Below, piece after piece: positions 21,501 through 33,860 of a stretch of DNA of 64,000 bases (position 1 is the stretch's first letter; each line of letters opens with the position of its first letter). The stretch is from NCBI GenBank assembly GCA_037447655.1, contig JBBHKE010001334.1, positions 70,001 to 134,000 of the forward strand, in the 5' to 3' direction. A model generated the notes under the pieces. It searched no databases. It saw nothing but the letters and a program-made list of their open reading frames with translations, and was not told the DNA's origin. Both the position numbers and the translations under genes were made by a program. Source of the DNA: Zygnema cylindricum (taxonomy: Eukaryota; Streptophyta; Zygnematophyceae; Zygnematales; Zygnemataceae).

Positions 21501-22404
21501 AACTTAAACAGAAGCTGACCAAGAAACCAATCAAACACTGATATTTCACTCACTATAAAACCTGATCCACATGTACAATTTACACCAAATTCAGCATAGA
21601 ATATCACGAGCATACACACTGTCAATTCCCAAAATTATAGCACAATTCAATGAGTAAACCATAAGATATGACAACTGCAAGTTTCTAAAAAACTGCATTT
21701 AGATTTACATTATCTCAAAACTGGTTGACAAAATATTTATAAGTCCTAAACTTTTATACACTGAGTGTCTATCTACTGATCCTTTTGACCAATCAGATTG
21801 TATCATCTGAATAGTCGTACAGTATTATAGTACCACAGAGTACCTAATGTATTTCCAAAAAATCCCGTTTGCCACTAACCTAAATCAAGCTGTGTCACAC
21901 TAAATTTAAATTCACTAAACTCAAGAAACCGTTTGTTCAGGTTTTCTTCATTTGATGTCGTACACACAATGTTGGTGCTTAGTCAGCAGTAGTCAAATAA
22001 GTCCAACCAGCTGTGGTTAATCTTGTACGAATATTTAGTGCTTACGGAGTACTTCGTCACTTGTGGTCCACACTCAAATCGTCACCGTTAGTTCAGTTCA
22101 AATCGACGTCCTGTATTTATTCTTTACACTTGTTTTCCCAGATGTCGGTATTCCTTTTCGTCCGTCCGATGCGCCGGTTTGACTTTGTTCAATGTGTTAG
22201 ATGTGTCAAGATTCATTCCGCCTTTTCTGTTTTGTCCCTCATACTGACGTGTATCTATCAGAACATACACTACACTCTAGAGTTACTCATCCACTGTCAC
22301 ACTATACAAGGTAAGTATTACAACTTCAAAGACCCAAAAATATTATAAGTTATAAACCTCCCCTCACAGCCCTATCTACGGAGGATAAAGCTTTGAAACC
22401 AACA
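21442..22404 (-). repeat. F2 LTR2
   Basis: Begins TGTTGTTCTATG and ends GAAACCAACA on the plus strand, about 963 bp. Next to it on the left is GGCCCATAACC, the internal tRNA-Met-type primer site of unit a. On the right is CTCCCCTAAAGG, the polypurine tract of unit b. It thus serves as 5' LTR of one unit and 3' LTR of the next. Confidence 0.85.
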
Positions 22405-22439
22405 CTCCCCTAAAGGTTTAGACTCAGCAATTCACTTAG

Positions 22440-25400
22440 ACCAAAAGCTTGTATACAAAATTGTAATTTAGGTGTAGGCAGGCAGAGCTTTAGTAAGCAT
22501 GTCTGCAACCATGTTTTCATCAGGCAAATAACACAATTTTTTGACTTTAGCAAGTACCTTCTATTTGACAAAATGAAGTCTGACATCTATGTGCTTACTC
22601 TTGAATTGGTGGCTTGGATTGGAGGCGATTGCAATTGCTGACTAGTTGTCACACCAGATCCCCCGAGGACCATTTTGCATGTATCCCAATTCCTGTAAAA
22701 GTGCCTTCACCCATAGGAGTTCTTTGAGGGCAGAGCTTGCTACCATATATTACGATTCCATTGCTGAATGAGCTGTGATTTTTTGATGTTTCATGCTCCA
22801 AGAGCAAGTTCCATTTCCAATCTGCAAAACAAACCTGTAGTAGATTTTTTGCTAGGCATGTCACCATAGCTAGCATCGCTCCAAGTTTGTAGTTTTACTT
22901 CTCCTCCCCCAAAAACAAGCTTGAGATTTCGGGTTCCTGCCAGGTATCTCAGAACTCTCTTTGCAGCCTCCCAGTCTGCCTTTTTCGGATTCTGCAGACT
23001 TCTACTTAAAGAGCCAACAGCAGCTGCAATATCATGCCTCGTGCAGTTTATAAACTAGATGAGGCTACCAACTACCTGCCTGTATGGTTTTGATGCCATA
23101 AAGTCCTCCTCCCCTAACTCTAGGCTCTCACTGACTATAACTCGTGAATTCGAGTCACTTCCCTCTAATTTGTGCCGGATTTCCATAAGAGTTGCACACC
23201 CTTTTACTTCTTTCATTTCAAAATTTTCAAGCATGGAACATATGGCTTCCTTTTGAGTGACATTATCTGTCTCTTATTTCTATCTCTCTCTCTATTTGTA
23301 TCCCTAATATATATTTGGCTTCACCAAGATCCTTCATCTCAAATCTGGAGTTTAAGGCTCTCTTAATACAATTTATTTCATCCATAGATTTGCTGATAAG
23401 CAGCATATCATCTACATATACAGCAACATAGAGTATCCCATCATTTCCTTGTAGAACATACACAGAAGGATCTGAACTTAATCTTTTAAAGCCTAGTTCA
23501 GTTAGGAACTCATCCAACTTCAAGTTCCATTGTCTAGGGGCTTGTTTCAGCCTATACAAAGATTTCAGCAATTTCCAGACTAGTCTTTCCTTTCCTGTCT
23601 CTTCATACATATTTGGCTGCTTCATATAGATAGTTTTTTCTAGCTCTCCATGAAGAAAAGTTGTCTTAACATCCATTTGATGAACTTCCATATTTTCAAT
23701 TGCAGCTAGACTTAACAAAATTGTGACAGTTGGAAACCTTACCACAGGAGAGAAGGTTTCCTCAAAATCAATTCCCTCCTTCTGATTGTAACCCTTTGCC
23801 ACAAGTCTGGCTTTGTATCTCTCGATTGTTCCCTCCGGATTTAACTTAACTTTGAACACCCATTTGCTGCCAATAGCTTTCTGGTCCGAAGGAAGATCAA
23901 CTAACTCCCACTTTTGAGCCTCCATTATCGATTTGATCTCGTCATTTGCTGCCTCAGTCTAGTGAGTTCTTTCGGTTGATGAGAAGGCTTCCCGGATGGT
24001 CAGAGGTTCTCTTAAAGTTGAAGAAAATGCAAAGTGAGAACCTGATTGCAAATGGCTGCTAGATCTCCTTCCCCCCGGAAATTCTGAGGTGGAGACCGAT
24101 GGCTGTCGTGCGTTCCTTATCTGTCTTGTAATCTGCCGTGGCTGCTCCTGGAGCCTCCCAGCCTGCTCATGCTGAGGCTGTACATAATCTTGTTGATAAA
24201 AGAAACTTGCTCTTCAATAGGTTGCTGAACCACTAGAAAGTAAGTGGTTTTGAAAGTATCAAAAATGACATTTTCTTGAGATTTCATTTCAGCCTATTTG
24301 TTAGTCATTGTAAATAGATCTGCTGAATCTCCTTCATCTTTTACGATAACGTTTCTGGACACCATAATCTTTTCCTTTTCTAGATCATATACCCTATACC
24401 CTTTTGAATATTCAACATAGCCCATGAGGATTCCTGGTAACCCTTTCGGCTCCATTTTCCACATAGACTGAGAAGTATTTAGGATAAAGCATTTACTCCC
24501 AAACACTTTAAAATGACCGAATTGGGGTTTTCTACCTGTCCATAGTTCAAAAGGTGTTGTGCTAACCGATCTGGACCCAAGTCTATTTTTGATATACACT
24601 GCACAATTTAGGGCCTCAACCCAAAATTTCATATCTATACTTTATCAGCAAGCATAGATATAGCACACTCTGTAACTGTTCTATTTAACCTCTCTGAAAC
24701 ACCATTTTGTTGAGGTGTGTATGGAACAGTCAACTGGCGACCGATGCCTTCATCCAAAAGGAACTGCTTAAACTCATTGGACATGTATTTGCCTCTATTA
24801 TCTGATCTGAGTTCCAGAATTGGAACACCATGTAGCTTCTCCGCCTAAGCTTTGTAGTGTTTGAAGTGTGAAAAAACCTCACTTTTCTCTTTCATGAAGT
24901 ACACCCTAGTGAACCGTGAAAAGTCATTGGTAAAAATTAGCATGCAGCGAACCCCCCAAGTAGATGGTACCTGAGCCAGTCCCAACACATCAGAATGAAT
25001 GAGTTGCAAGACTTGCGTTGACCTGTGCTCGGATTCTTCTAGAAAAGGTAGCATGTGAATTTTTCCCAAAGAGCAGCCTTCACATGTTTTAACTGGCTGA
25101 TCTGTTAATGAAACACCTTCTATTTTGCCAGATTTCACCATGTTTTTCAAGCTGTCATAATTAACATGACCTAGCCTTTTATGCCATAACTCATTCTCAG
25201 ATATCACAATCGAGTAGATAACATCATTTTCCTTAGAATCTGCCATATCCATGCGATACATTTTGCTTTTATCTCTTGTTCCTGTGACTGCTACTTTTTC
25301 TAGTTCGTTGACAACCTGTCTACCCCCTTTAAGGGTCACCTCAAAGCCTTTGCTTTCAACTAGAGACGTAGAAAACAGATTCTTTTTTTTTCAACCGAAT

Positions 25401-25640
25401 TCCCTTCTACATCTAGCAGTAATGAAACATCTCCATGAGCAGAAGTATGGACACTCATGCCACAAGCATGATATTTATTCCTTGCAGGTGTAGTCTGTAG
25501 AGTAGTAAAAGCGTCCTTATTCCAACACATGTGAGCCGATGCTCATGTGTCCATGATCCACCCGGCGTCCTTGGATCCTTCCATCGCCGCCGCCATTGCA
25601 AATAACTCCAATGTGTCCTGCTCATCGAAACCAGATGACT
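22440..25640 (-). pseudogene. F2 unit b: pol remnants
   Basis: From the right: protease piece near 25520-25560, GAG-pre-integrase and integrase start (24845-25339: ELWHKRLGHVNYD, CEGCSLGKIH, DVLGLAQVPS), integrase core end (24294-24632: MKFWVEALNCAVYIKNR, GRKPQFGHFKVFGSK, FILNTSQSMW), reverse transcriptase (23263-23925, with KWVFKVKLNPEG and YVDDMLLISK), and RNase H remnants near 22450-22880. Many stops and frameshifts. This unit keeps the integrase core that units a and c lack. Confidence 0.85.
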
Positions 25641-25652
25641 CATCTTCCTGAG

Positions 25653-26071
25653 TTACAGACGAAGAAAACAATGAGTTGTTTTGTAAACGATTACCAGAAA
25701 AGCCCTAATTAAACTGACTCTGCTGCCACCTTGGCCTATATAAACCAATTTCATTTGCCTTTTTGAGCTTATGACATACCTATATCCATGATTTTTCTGT
25801 GAACAATAAAAGCATGTAGTAAAAGACTGCCTATTTTGCCCTTGATTAAACTGATTAAATTGTCCTGGATTCTTAAGACCCTGGTTTCTGAGCTGATTAC
25901 ACTGATTCTTTGACTGATTGAACTGTCCCATTGTGTCAAAATATGTGTTAAACGCTTCTACTTGCTTTTCTCAATTTAGCATTTTTGAGGTAGACACTTA
26001 TTCCAAAATTATATTGATAGCTACCTGAAGTGTCAAGCTAAACTTATCATGCCTTTTCAATTCGGCAGATG
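25653..26071 (-). pseudogene. F2 unit b: gag remnant joined to truncated LTR
   Basis: Only the C-terminal gag region is present: the FNQ-rich stretch and a zinc-knuckle piece (CFYCSQKNHGY). Near 26071 the text switches from gag (CGGCAGATGCATC) straight into the middle of LTR sequence (AAAATTACATCACAATTTAACC). The gag start, the primer site and the LTR edge are therefore deleted. Confidence 0.8.
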
Positions 26072-26851
26072 CATCAAAATTACATCACAATTTAACCAGT
26101 AAACCATAAGATATGACATCTGCAAGTTTCACAAAAACTGCATTCAGATTTGCATTATCTCAAAACTGGTTACCAAAATATTTCTAAGTCCTAAACTTGT
26201 ATACACTGAGTGTCTATCTACTGATCCTTTTGACCAATCAGATTGTAGTATCTGAAAAGTCATACTGTACTATAGTACGACAGAGTACCTAATGTACTTC
26301 CAAAGAATCCTGTTTCCCACTTACCTAATTTAAGCATTGTCACATTAAATTTAAATTCACTAAACTCCAGAAACCGTTTGTTCAGGTTTTCTTCATTTGG
26401 CGCGGTACAAACAATGTTGCTGCTTAGTTAGCAGTAGTTAAACAAGTCCAACCGGCTGTGGTTAATCTTGTACGAATATTTGGAGTGCTTACGGAGTACT
26501 TCGTCATCTGTGGTCCACACTCAAATCGCAACCATTAGTTTAGTTCAAATCGACGTCCTGTATATATTCTTCACGCTTGTTTTCCTAGATGTCCGGTATT
26601 CTTTTTTGTCTGTCCGATGCGCCGGTTTAACTTCTTCCGATGTGTTACATGTGTCAGATTTATTCCGCCTTTTCTGTATTGTCCCTCATACTGACGCGTG
26701 TCTATCATACCGTACACTACACTCAAGAGTTACTCATCCACTGTCACACTATACAAGGTATGTATTATAACTTCAAATACCCAAAAATATTCTAAGTTAT
26801 AAACCTCCCCTCACAACCTTATCTACGGAGGATAAAGCTTTGAAACCAACA
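26072..26851 (-). repeat. F2 LTR3, truncated
   Basis: LTR sequence from an internal point to the normal end GAAACCAACA. About 175 bp are missing at the side facing unit b. Its bases around 26240-26275 (GATTGTAGTATCTGAAAAG) resemble LTR2, not LTR1 or LTR4. Confidence 0.8.
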
Positions 26852-26874
26852 CTCCCCTAAAGGTTTAGACTCAG

Positions 26875-29693
26875 CTATTCACTCATACCAATAGCTTGTC
26901 TATAGAACTCTAATTTGGGTGCAAGCAGAGCTTTAGTAAGCATGTCTGCAACCATGTGTTCATCAGGCAAATAAGACAATTTTATGACTCTAGCAAGCAC
27001 CTTCTCTCTGACAAAATGAAGTCTGACATCCATGTGCTTACTTTTGAAGTGGTGGCTCGGATTAGAGGCGATTGCAAGTGCTGCCTGGTTGTCACACCAG
27101 ATCAGTTGAGGACCAGTTTGCATGTATCCCAATTCAAGCAAAAGTGCATTCACCCATAGGAGTTCCTTAAGGGCAGAGCTTGCTGCCATATATTCCAATT
27201 CCATTCTGATTGAGCTGTGACCTTTTGAAGTTTGCTGCTCCAGCAGCAAGTTCTATTTCCAATTAGCAAAACAAAACCTGTAGTAGATTTTCTGTTGGGC
27301 ATGTCACCATAGCTAGCATCGCTCCAAGTTTGCTGTTTTACTTCTCCTCCTCCAAGAACAAACTTGAGATTTCGAGTTCCTCCTAGGTATCTCAGAACTC
27401 TCTTTGCAGCCTCCTAGTCTGCCTTTTTCGGATTCTGCAGACTTCTACTTAAAGAGCCAACAACAGCTGCAATGTCAGGCCTCGTGCAATTCATAAAAGT
27501 TATGAGGCTACCGACTACCTCCCTGTATGGTTTTGATGCCATAAAGTCCTCCTCCCCTAACTCTAGGCTCTCACTGACTAGAATTCCTGAATCAGAGTCA
27601 CTTCTCTCTAATTTCTGTCGGAAATCCATAGGAGTTACACACCTTTTTACTTCCTTCATTTCAAAATTTTCAAGCATGGAACCTATGGCTTCCTTTTGAG
27701 TTAACATTATCTGTCGCTTATTTCTATCTCTCTCTACTTGTATCCCTAATATATATTTGGCTTCACCAAGATCCTTCATCTCAAATCTGGAGTTTAAGGC
27801 TCTTTTAATACAATTTATTTCATCCATAGATTTGCTGATTAGGAGCAGATCATCTACATATACAGCAATATAGAGTATCCCATCATTTCCTTGTAGAACA
27901 TACACAGAGTGATCTGAACTTAATCTTTTAAAGCCTAGTCCAGTTAGGAACTCATCCAACTTGAAGTTCCATTGTCTAGGGGCTTGTTACAGCCCATACT
28001 AGGATTTCAGCAGTTTACAGACTAATCTTTCCTTTCCTGTCTCTTCGTACATTTCTGGTTGCTTCATATAGATAGTTTCTTTAAGCTCTCCATGAAGAAA
28101 AGCAGTTTTAACATCCATTTGATAAACTTCCATATTTTCAATTGCAGCTAGACTTAACAGAATTCTGACAGTTGGAAACCTTACCACCGGAGTGAAGGTT
28201 TCCTCAAAATCAATTCCATCCTTCTGATTGTAACCCTTTGCCACAAGTCTGGCTTTGTATCTCTCGATTGTTCCATCCGGATTTAGCCTAACTTTGAACA
28301 CCCATTTGCTGCCAATAGCTTTCCGGTCCGGAGGAAGATGAACTAACTCCCACGTTTGAGCCTTTATTATCGATTTCATCTCGTCATTTGGTGCCTCAAT
28401 CCAGTGAGTTCTTTCGGTTGATGAGAAGGCCTCTCGGATGGTCAGAGGTTCTCCCGAAGTTGAAGAAAATGCAAAATGGGAACCTGATTGCAGACGGTTG
28501 CTAGATCTCCTTCCCCCAGGAAATTCTGAGGCGGAGACCGATGGCTGTCGTGCGTTCTTTGTCCGTCTTGTAACTTGCCTTGACTGCTTCTGGAGCCTCT
28601 CAGTCTGCTCATGCTGAGGCTGTACATGATCCTGCTGATCAGAAGAAACTTGCTCTGCAATAAGATGCTGAACCACTGGAAAGTAAGTGGCTTTGAGAGT
28701 ATCAAAAATGACATGTTCCTTAGATTTAATTTCACCCTGTTTGTCAGTCATTATAAATAGATCTGCTGAATCTCCTTCATCGAGTTCCAAAATTGAAGTA
28801 CCATGGAGTTTTTCCGCCCAAGCTTTGTAGTGTTTAAAGTGGGAAAAAACCTCACTTTTTTCTTTCATGAAATATACTTTAGTATATCTGGAAAAATCAT
28901 CAGTAAAAGTCACCATGAAGCGAACCCCCCCAGCAGATGGTATTTGATCCGGGCCCAACACATCAGAATGAACGAGCTCTAAGACCTTCGTTGATCGGTG
29001 CTCCGATTCTTGTGGAAAAGGTAGCTTGTGAATCTTCCCCAAAGAGCAGCCATCACATGTTTTAACTGGCTGATCTGTTAAAGTAACACCTTCTATTTTG
29101 CCAGATTTCACCATTTTGTTCAAGCTGTCATAATTAACATGTCCTAGCCTTTTATGCCATAACTCATTATCAGACATTACACTTGAGTAGAGAACATGAT
29201 TTTCTTTAGAATTTGCCATATCCATACGATACATTTTGCTTTTATCTCTAGTTCTTGTGACTGTTACTTTTCCTAGCTTGCTTACAACCTGTCTACCCCC
29301 CTTAAGGGTTACTTCAAAACCTTTGCTTTCAACTAGAGACGTAGAAAACAGATTCTTTTTGAAGTTTGGAACATACATGACATTGTGTAAAGTTCTCTCC
29401 ATCGACTTGACTCCTATATCTACTAGTAATGAAACATCACCCTGAGCAGAAGTCTGGACACTCATGCCACAGGCATAGTATATATTCTTTGCAGGTGTAT
29501 TCTGGAGAGTAGTAAAAAGGGCTTTGTTCCAACACATGTGAGCCGAAGCTCCCGTGTCCATGATCCACCCGGCGTCCTTTGACCCTTCCATCGCCGCCGC
29601 CATGGCAAATAACTCCGATGTATCGTGCTCATCGAGACCAGAGGATTCGTTTTCCTGAGTTACAAATGAAGAAAACAGTGAGTTGTTTTGCAA
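26875..29693 (-). pseudogene. F2 unit c: protease to RNase H, integrase core deleted
   Basis: Frame 27999-29693 (564 residues) runs from protease (WIMDTGASAHMC near residue 43) through GAG-pre-integrase (ELWHKRLGHVNYD, CDGCSLGKIHKLPFP), integrase start (DVLGPDQIPS, TDDFSRYTKVYF), the linker EFPGGRRSSNR and the start of reverse transcriptase. The second part of reverse transcriptase (27414-27959, with YVDDLLLISK) and RNase H (26875-27249) lie in other frames. The integrase catalytic core is missing by a deletion that keeps the frame (junction near residue 303, codons for L-D-E-G). Confidence 0.88.
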
Positions 29694-30596
29694 ACGATTA
29701 CCAGAAAAGCCCTGATTAAACTGACTTTGCTACCACCCTGGCCTATATAAACCAGTTTCATTTTCCTTTTTGAGCTTATGACAGTACCGATATCCATGGC
29801 CTTTCTCCGAACAGTAAAAGCATGTAGTAAAAGACTGCCTATTTTGCCCTTGATTAAACTGATTAAACTGTCCTGGATTCTTAGGACCCTGATTTTTGAG
29901 CTGATTAAATTGATTCTTTGACTGTTTAAACTGTCCTCTTCTTGCAAAAGCTGTGTTAAAAGCTTCTACTTGCTTTTCTCCATTTAGCATTTTTGATGTA
30001 GACTCTTCTTCCAAAATAATATTGATAGCTAACTGAAGTGTCTAGCTAGACTTATCGTGCCTTTTCAATTCGGCAGATGCATCTTTCATACTGCTAGGAA
30101 GACCTCTAATGACTAAAGCAGCCTGCTGAAACTCTGGGAAAGAGCCACCAGCACACGCATGAGAATCAATAAGAGTTCGAAAGTTGTCAGTATATTCCGC
30201 CATCGTTCCTCCCGAGTATTTGTAATCCCAGATTTTTCCTGCCAACAAAAGCTCCTCCTGAACATTCGCCTTCTCATAAGAGGATTTGAGGGAAGTCCAA
30301 ATATCAATCGCCTTCTTCATTTTGATACGAGACATAACCATGTTCTCCGAAAGGCAAAGCTTCAGAGCGTTCCGAGCTGACGAATTTTTCTTCGCCCATG
30401 ATGGATCAGCTTCATCAAGAGATCCATCTATCACTTCCAACAAACCTGCAGTTTCAAAATATGACTCAACCATATCCGCCCAGTAAGCATACTTCTGCCC
30501 ATTAAAGACTGGTATTCTTGGAGACAGGCCCATAACCTGTTGTTCTATGACTACCGGTACAAGTGGAGCTGCAGCAATAGTGGTAGAATTAGACAT
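29660..30596 (-). pseudogene. F2 unit c: gag
   Basis: Frames 30042-30596 (184 residues), 29730-30014 and 29660-29947. The first carries VVIEQQVMGLSPRIPVFNG, YWADMVESYFETAG, the KKAIDIWTSLKSSY block and FPEFQQAALVIRGLP, a good UBN2-type gag. It is followed by the FNQ-rich segment and a zinc knuckle CFYCSEKGHGYRYC. A stop at 30042 and a frameshift separate them. Its first ATG lies inside LTR4. Confidence 0.88.
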
Positions 30597-31491
30597 AACT
30601 TACACTGAAGCTAACCAAGAACCCAATCAAACACTGATGTTTCACTCACTATAAAACCTGATCCACTGGTATAAATTACACCAAATTTAGCATAGAATAT
30701 CACCAGTATACACACTCTCAATTCCCAAAATTACACCACAATTGAACCAGTAAACCCTAAGATATGACATCTGCAAGTTTCACAAAAACTGCATTCAAAT
30801 TTGCATTATCTCAAAACTGGTTGATTAAATGTTTCTAAGTCCTAAACTTTTATACACTGAGTGTCTATCTACTGATCCTTTTGACCAATCAGATTGAATA
30901 GTCGTGCTGTACTATAGTGCGACAGAGTACCTAATGTACTTCCAAAAATCTCTTTTTCCACTAACCTAAATCGAGAAGTGTCACACTAAATTTAAATTCG
31001 CTAAACTCCTGAAAACGTTTGTTCAGGTTTTCTTCATTTGATGCCGTACACCCAATGTTGCTGCTTAGTCAGTAGTAGTCAAATAAGTCCAACCGGCTGT
31101 GGTTAATCTTGTACGAATATTTGCAGTGCTCACGGAGTACTTTGTCAACGTGGTCCACACTTAAATCGTAACCGTTAGTTCAGTTCAAATCGACGTCCTA
31201 TATTTATTTTTCACACTTGGTTTCCCAGATGTCCGGTATTCCTTTTCGTCCGTCCGATGCGCCGGTTTGACTTCGTTCGATGTGTTACATGTGTCAAGAT
31301 TCATTCCGCCTTTTCTGTATTGTTTCTCATACAGACGCGTGTCTATCAGACCGTACGCTACACCCAGAGTTACTCTTCTACTGTCACACTATACAAGGTA
31401 AGTATTACAACTTCAAGGACCCAAAAATATTCTAAGTTATAAACCTCCCCTCACAGCCTTATCTACTGAGGATAAAGCTTTGAAACCAACA
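30538..31491 (-). repeat. F2 LTR4 (5' outer LTR)
   Basis: About 954 bp, TGTTG...CAACA. Shares with LTR1 the shorter text GATTGAATAGTCGTGCTG, where LTR2 and LTR3 have extra bases. Followed by GAACC (31492-31496), the outer target duplication. Confidence 0.85.
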
Positions 31492-31496
31492 GAACC

Positions 31497-31684
31497 TGGG
31501 TCTATGGTCTTGTCATATAGACAATAGTACTATCTTATATATGTAGATCGGCAAATAGTGATATAGGGTTTAAAGTTTATATAAACACATACAATGCTCA
31601 GGGGAGCAAATTCAGTGATTCTTTTTGCTGCGAACTTAGGGGAGTCCCGACTTCACAGAGGTATAGTCGGTAAGAGTGAGTATT
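31497..31684 (+). repeat. F1-like LTR, right part
   Basis: Continuation of the LTR begun at 16553: it resumes in the tRNA-like module (CTGGGTCTATGGTCTTG) and passes ATATAGGGTTTAAAG. It then reaches the GGGAGCAAATTCAGTGATTC block found near the end of all F1-type LTRs. A second F2-like insertion cuts it at 31684. Confidence 0.5.
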
Positions 31685-32633
31685 TGTTGTTTTACGACCA
31701 CTGGAGCAGGTGGAGCAGCAGTAGTAGTAGTAGAAGTAGACATAATTCATCCATAAAAGCTTAGCAAGAATCGTACCCAACAGCTACTTTCTACAGCTCA
31801 ATAAAGATGACAGAAAGGTCCAAACTGCTTCAAACTATACCACAATATATTGTATCACAAAGTGTGACAACTCCCAAAGTTTATGCACAATTGATTCAAC
31901 ATACGCCAAGATATGCAACTCAAAATTTTCCCAAAAAAAGTTTGCAGATTACACATTGTGGAAGTCTAGATACATAAAATGTTCTACGTCCTAAGTTTTA
32001 TACTCTACACTCAGTTGTCCTACTTCATAGTGCTGTACCGTTGATACAAGTGTCCCTAAGAGATAGGTCCAAAGAACTAAAATTCCACTAAGGTGAAGTG
32101 CTCCTAATCACTCTAAAACTAATATATCACTGCAGAATCAATATTAATGAGAATCTTATACAGGTGATTTGTTCAAATATTTGTCGTCGGCTTAGTGACA
32201 CTTGTCTGGATACGTCCATCCGGCTGTTGCAGCGCACTTGTCAGCGAGTTACTTGTTTATCCCCTTCTGAATCTCGTCCATTGGCTTGATTCATATCTAC
32301 CGAAGTTGCACAGTTCAATTGTTAATCATATTCAAATATTTTTAGCTTCGTCGCTGCTGAGTTTGTGTTGTACCAAATTAGCCGAAATTGCGTTTTGTCT
32401 CGTTGCGTTGCAGCTGTGTTGTCCGTACAGATCGTATCAAAGATTACCGCAGCTGCGCTTGTCCTGTTTGCGTCGCAGCTCCGTTGTTCCACTCTATGTG
32501 TGACACGTACATGTTGGTTTCATTACCAATCAAAAACTTGCACTGTGTTTCAATCGACGACATGTGTCCCTATAGATCTATATTTCCACGGTCCCACTAA
32601 TTTGCAGAGACTGAAACCTTTCCAAAAATAACA

Positions 32634-33567
32634 CTCCATTAAAGCTTTAGACTCAGTATCTCGGCGCAACTACGATGACGAACTAGCGCAACATCGCAAC
32701 ATAACAACATAGCAATTTTAGCAGGTCACCTTGTACTAATACGTCTCAATGTTGGACTATCGCAGCATGGCAGTATAACAGTGCAGGAATTCAATTATTC
32801 ACTTAATCCCACTGCGTTTTTACGACAGGTAGAGCTTAAGTGAGCATATCAACAATCATTTTTGCATCTAGCAAATAGTATAATTTAATCACTCTAGAGA
32901 ACATTTTTTCTCTTACAAAGTGTAATCTTACATCCATGTGTTTGTTTTTGAAGTGGTGACTCGGGTTAGAGGCAATGGGAATGGCAACCTGGTTATCACA
33001 CCAGATCACCTATGGACCAACGTGCATGTATCCCAATTCTTGTTACATGGATTTCACACATAAGAGTTCTTTGAGGGCCGAGCTCGCTACCATATATTTG
33101 ACTCCATCGTCGATTGTGCCGTGACCTTTTGAAGCTTGCTGCTTTAACAGCAAGTCCCGTTCATAATTTGTAGAACAAATTCCGTGGTGGATTTTCGGCT
33201 TTGCTTGTCGCCATAGCTTAGATCAGTCTTTGTTTGCAGCTTCACTTCTCTTCCGCCTAGTGTGAGTTTGAGGTCTTTGGTTCTTGACAAGTATCTTAAA
33301 ACTCTTCTTGCTGCATCATTTCTCCTCTTCCTAGTGTGAGTTTGAGGTCTTTGGTTCTTGACAAGTATCTTAAAAATCTTCTTGCTGCATCACGGTGAGA
33401 TTTCCTCGATTCTCTAGACATTTGCTAAGTAACCCAACTGTTGCAGCAATATCCGGACGGGTACAGTTAATGAAATATATTAAACTTCCCACAATCTGTC
33501 TGTAAGGTATCACTGTCATAGGGTCATCCTCATTTGACCGAAAAATTTCATTAACAATAACTGTTGA
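32634..33567 (-). pseudogene. F2-like RNase H and reverse transcriptase remnants
   Basis: Decayed minus-strand sequence encodes KHMDVRLHFVREK-like text near 32925, LIWCDNQVA-like text near 32990 and the reverse transcriptase end near 33470 (GSLIYFINCTRPDIAA-like). Stops throughout. It includes a 74-bp tandem duplication (33256-33393). Confidence 0.65.
33256..33393. repeat. 74-bp tandem duplication in pol remnant
   Basis: The block starting CCTAGTGTGAGTTTGAGG at 33256 is repeated at 33330 with few differences. It lies in the region encoding the GGxxLxLRxxxRxLSRYLRVxRRAA-type junction between RNase H and reverse transcriptase. Confidence 0.8.
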
Positions 33568-33774
33568 AATAAATAGTTTTTGGGTGTTTTCTAGGTCTTA
33601 ATATGTTAGCGGAAAAGAAACATGCAGGCAACTTGTCTTCATCTCTTCTCTCTCACCCCCATACTTATTGTAGTCACTGAAGGAGAGAGAGAGTGATGGA
33701 GCCATGGCTGCCTCAGCTCCATAGACAGGGTTTGAGAGTGACCTTAAGTCACTCTCTACAAAAAGGTTGAGTCC

Positions 33775-33860
33775 AACAGGAATGGAACCCCCGACCGGTA
33801 GAGCGTGGCGTAGCCGTCCGCTATTACCAGTCTGTCGTAGATGTTCGCTAGAGTATATAG
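33775..33860 (-). other. tRNA-like A-box/B-box segment in F1-like LTR
   Basis: Minus strand: an A-box-like stretch (ACGACAGACTGGTAATAGC) and, about 45 bp on, GGGGGTTCCATTCC, close to a B box. Position inside the LTR matches the other copies although overall sequence has diverged strongly. Confidence 0.35.

Larger units (their letters stand above)
16791..31491 (-). mobile_element. tandem array of three copia F2 units sharing four LTRs
   Basis: Order along the plus strand is LTR1 (16791-19643, itself interrupted), interior a, LTR2 (21442-22404), interior b, LTR3 (26072-26851, truncated), interior c, LTR4 (30538-31491). All are in minus orientation. Only one 5-bp duplication, GAACC, is present, at the outer edges (16786-16790 and 31492-31496). 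Interiors abut the internal LTRs exactly at PBS and polypurine-tract edges, with no duplications there. This is the pattern expected from recombination between LTRs and not from separate insertions. Confidence 0.82.
31685..33567 (-). mobile_element. F2-like copia element, 3' part only
   Basis: A diverged LTR (31685-32633; TGTTGTTTTACGACC to AAAATAACA) followed by the polypurine tract CTCCATTAAAG and RNase H/reverse transcriptase remnants. The element is cut at 33567, where an F1-like LTR in plus orientation begins. No gag or 5' LTR is found. Confidence 0.65.
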
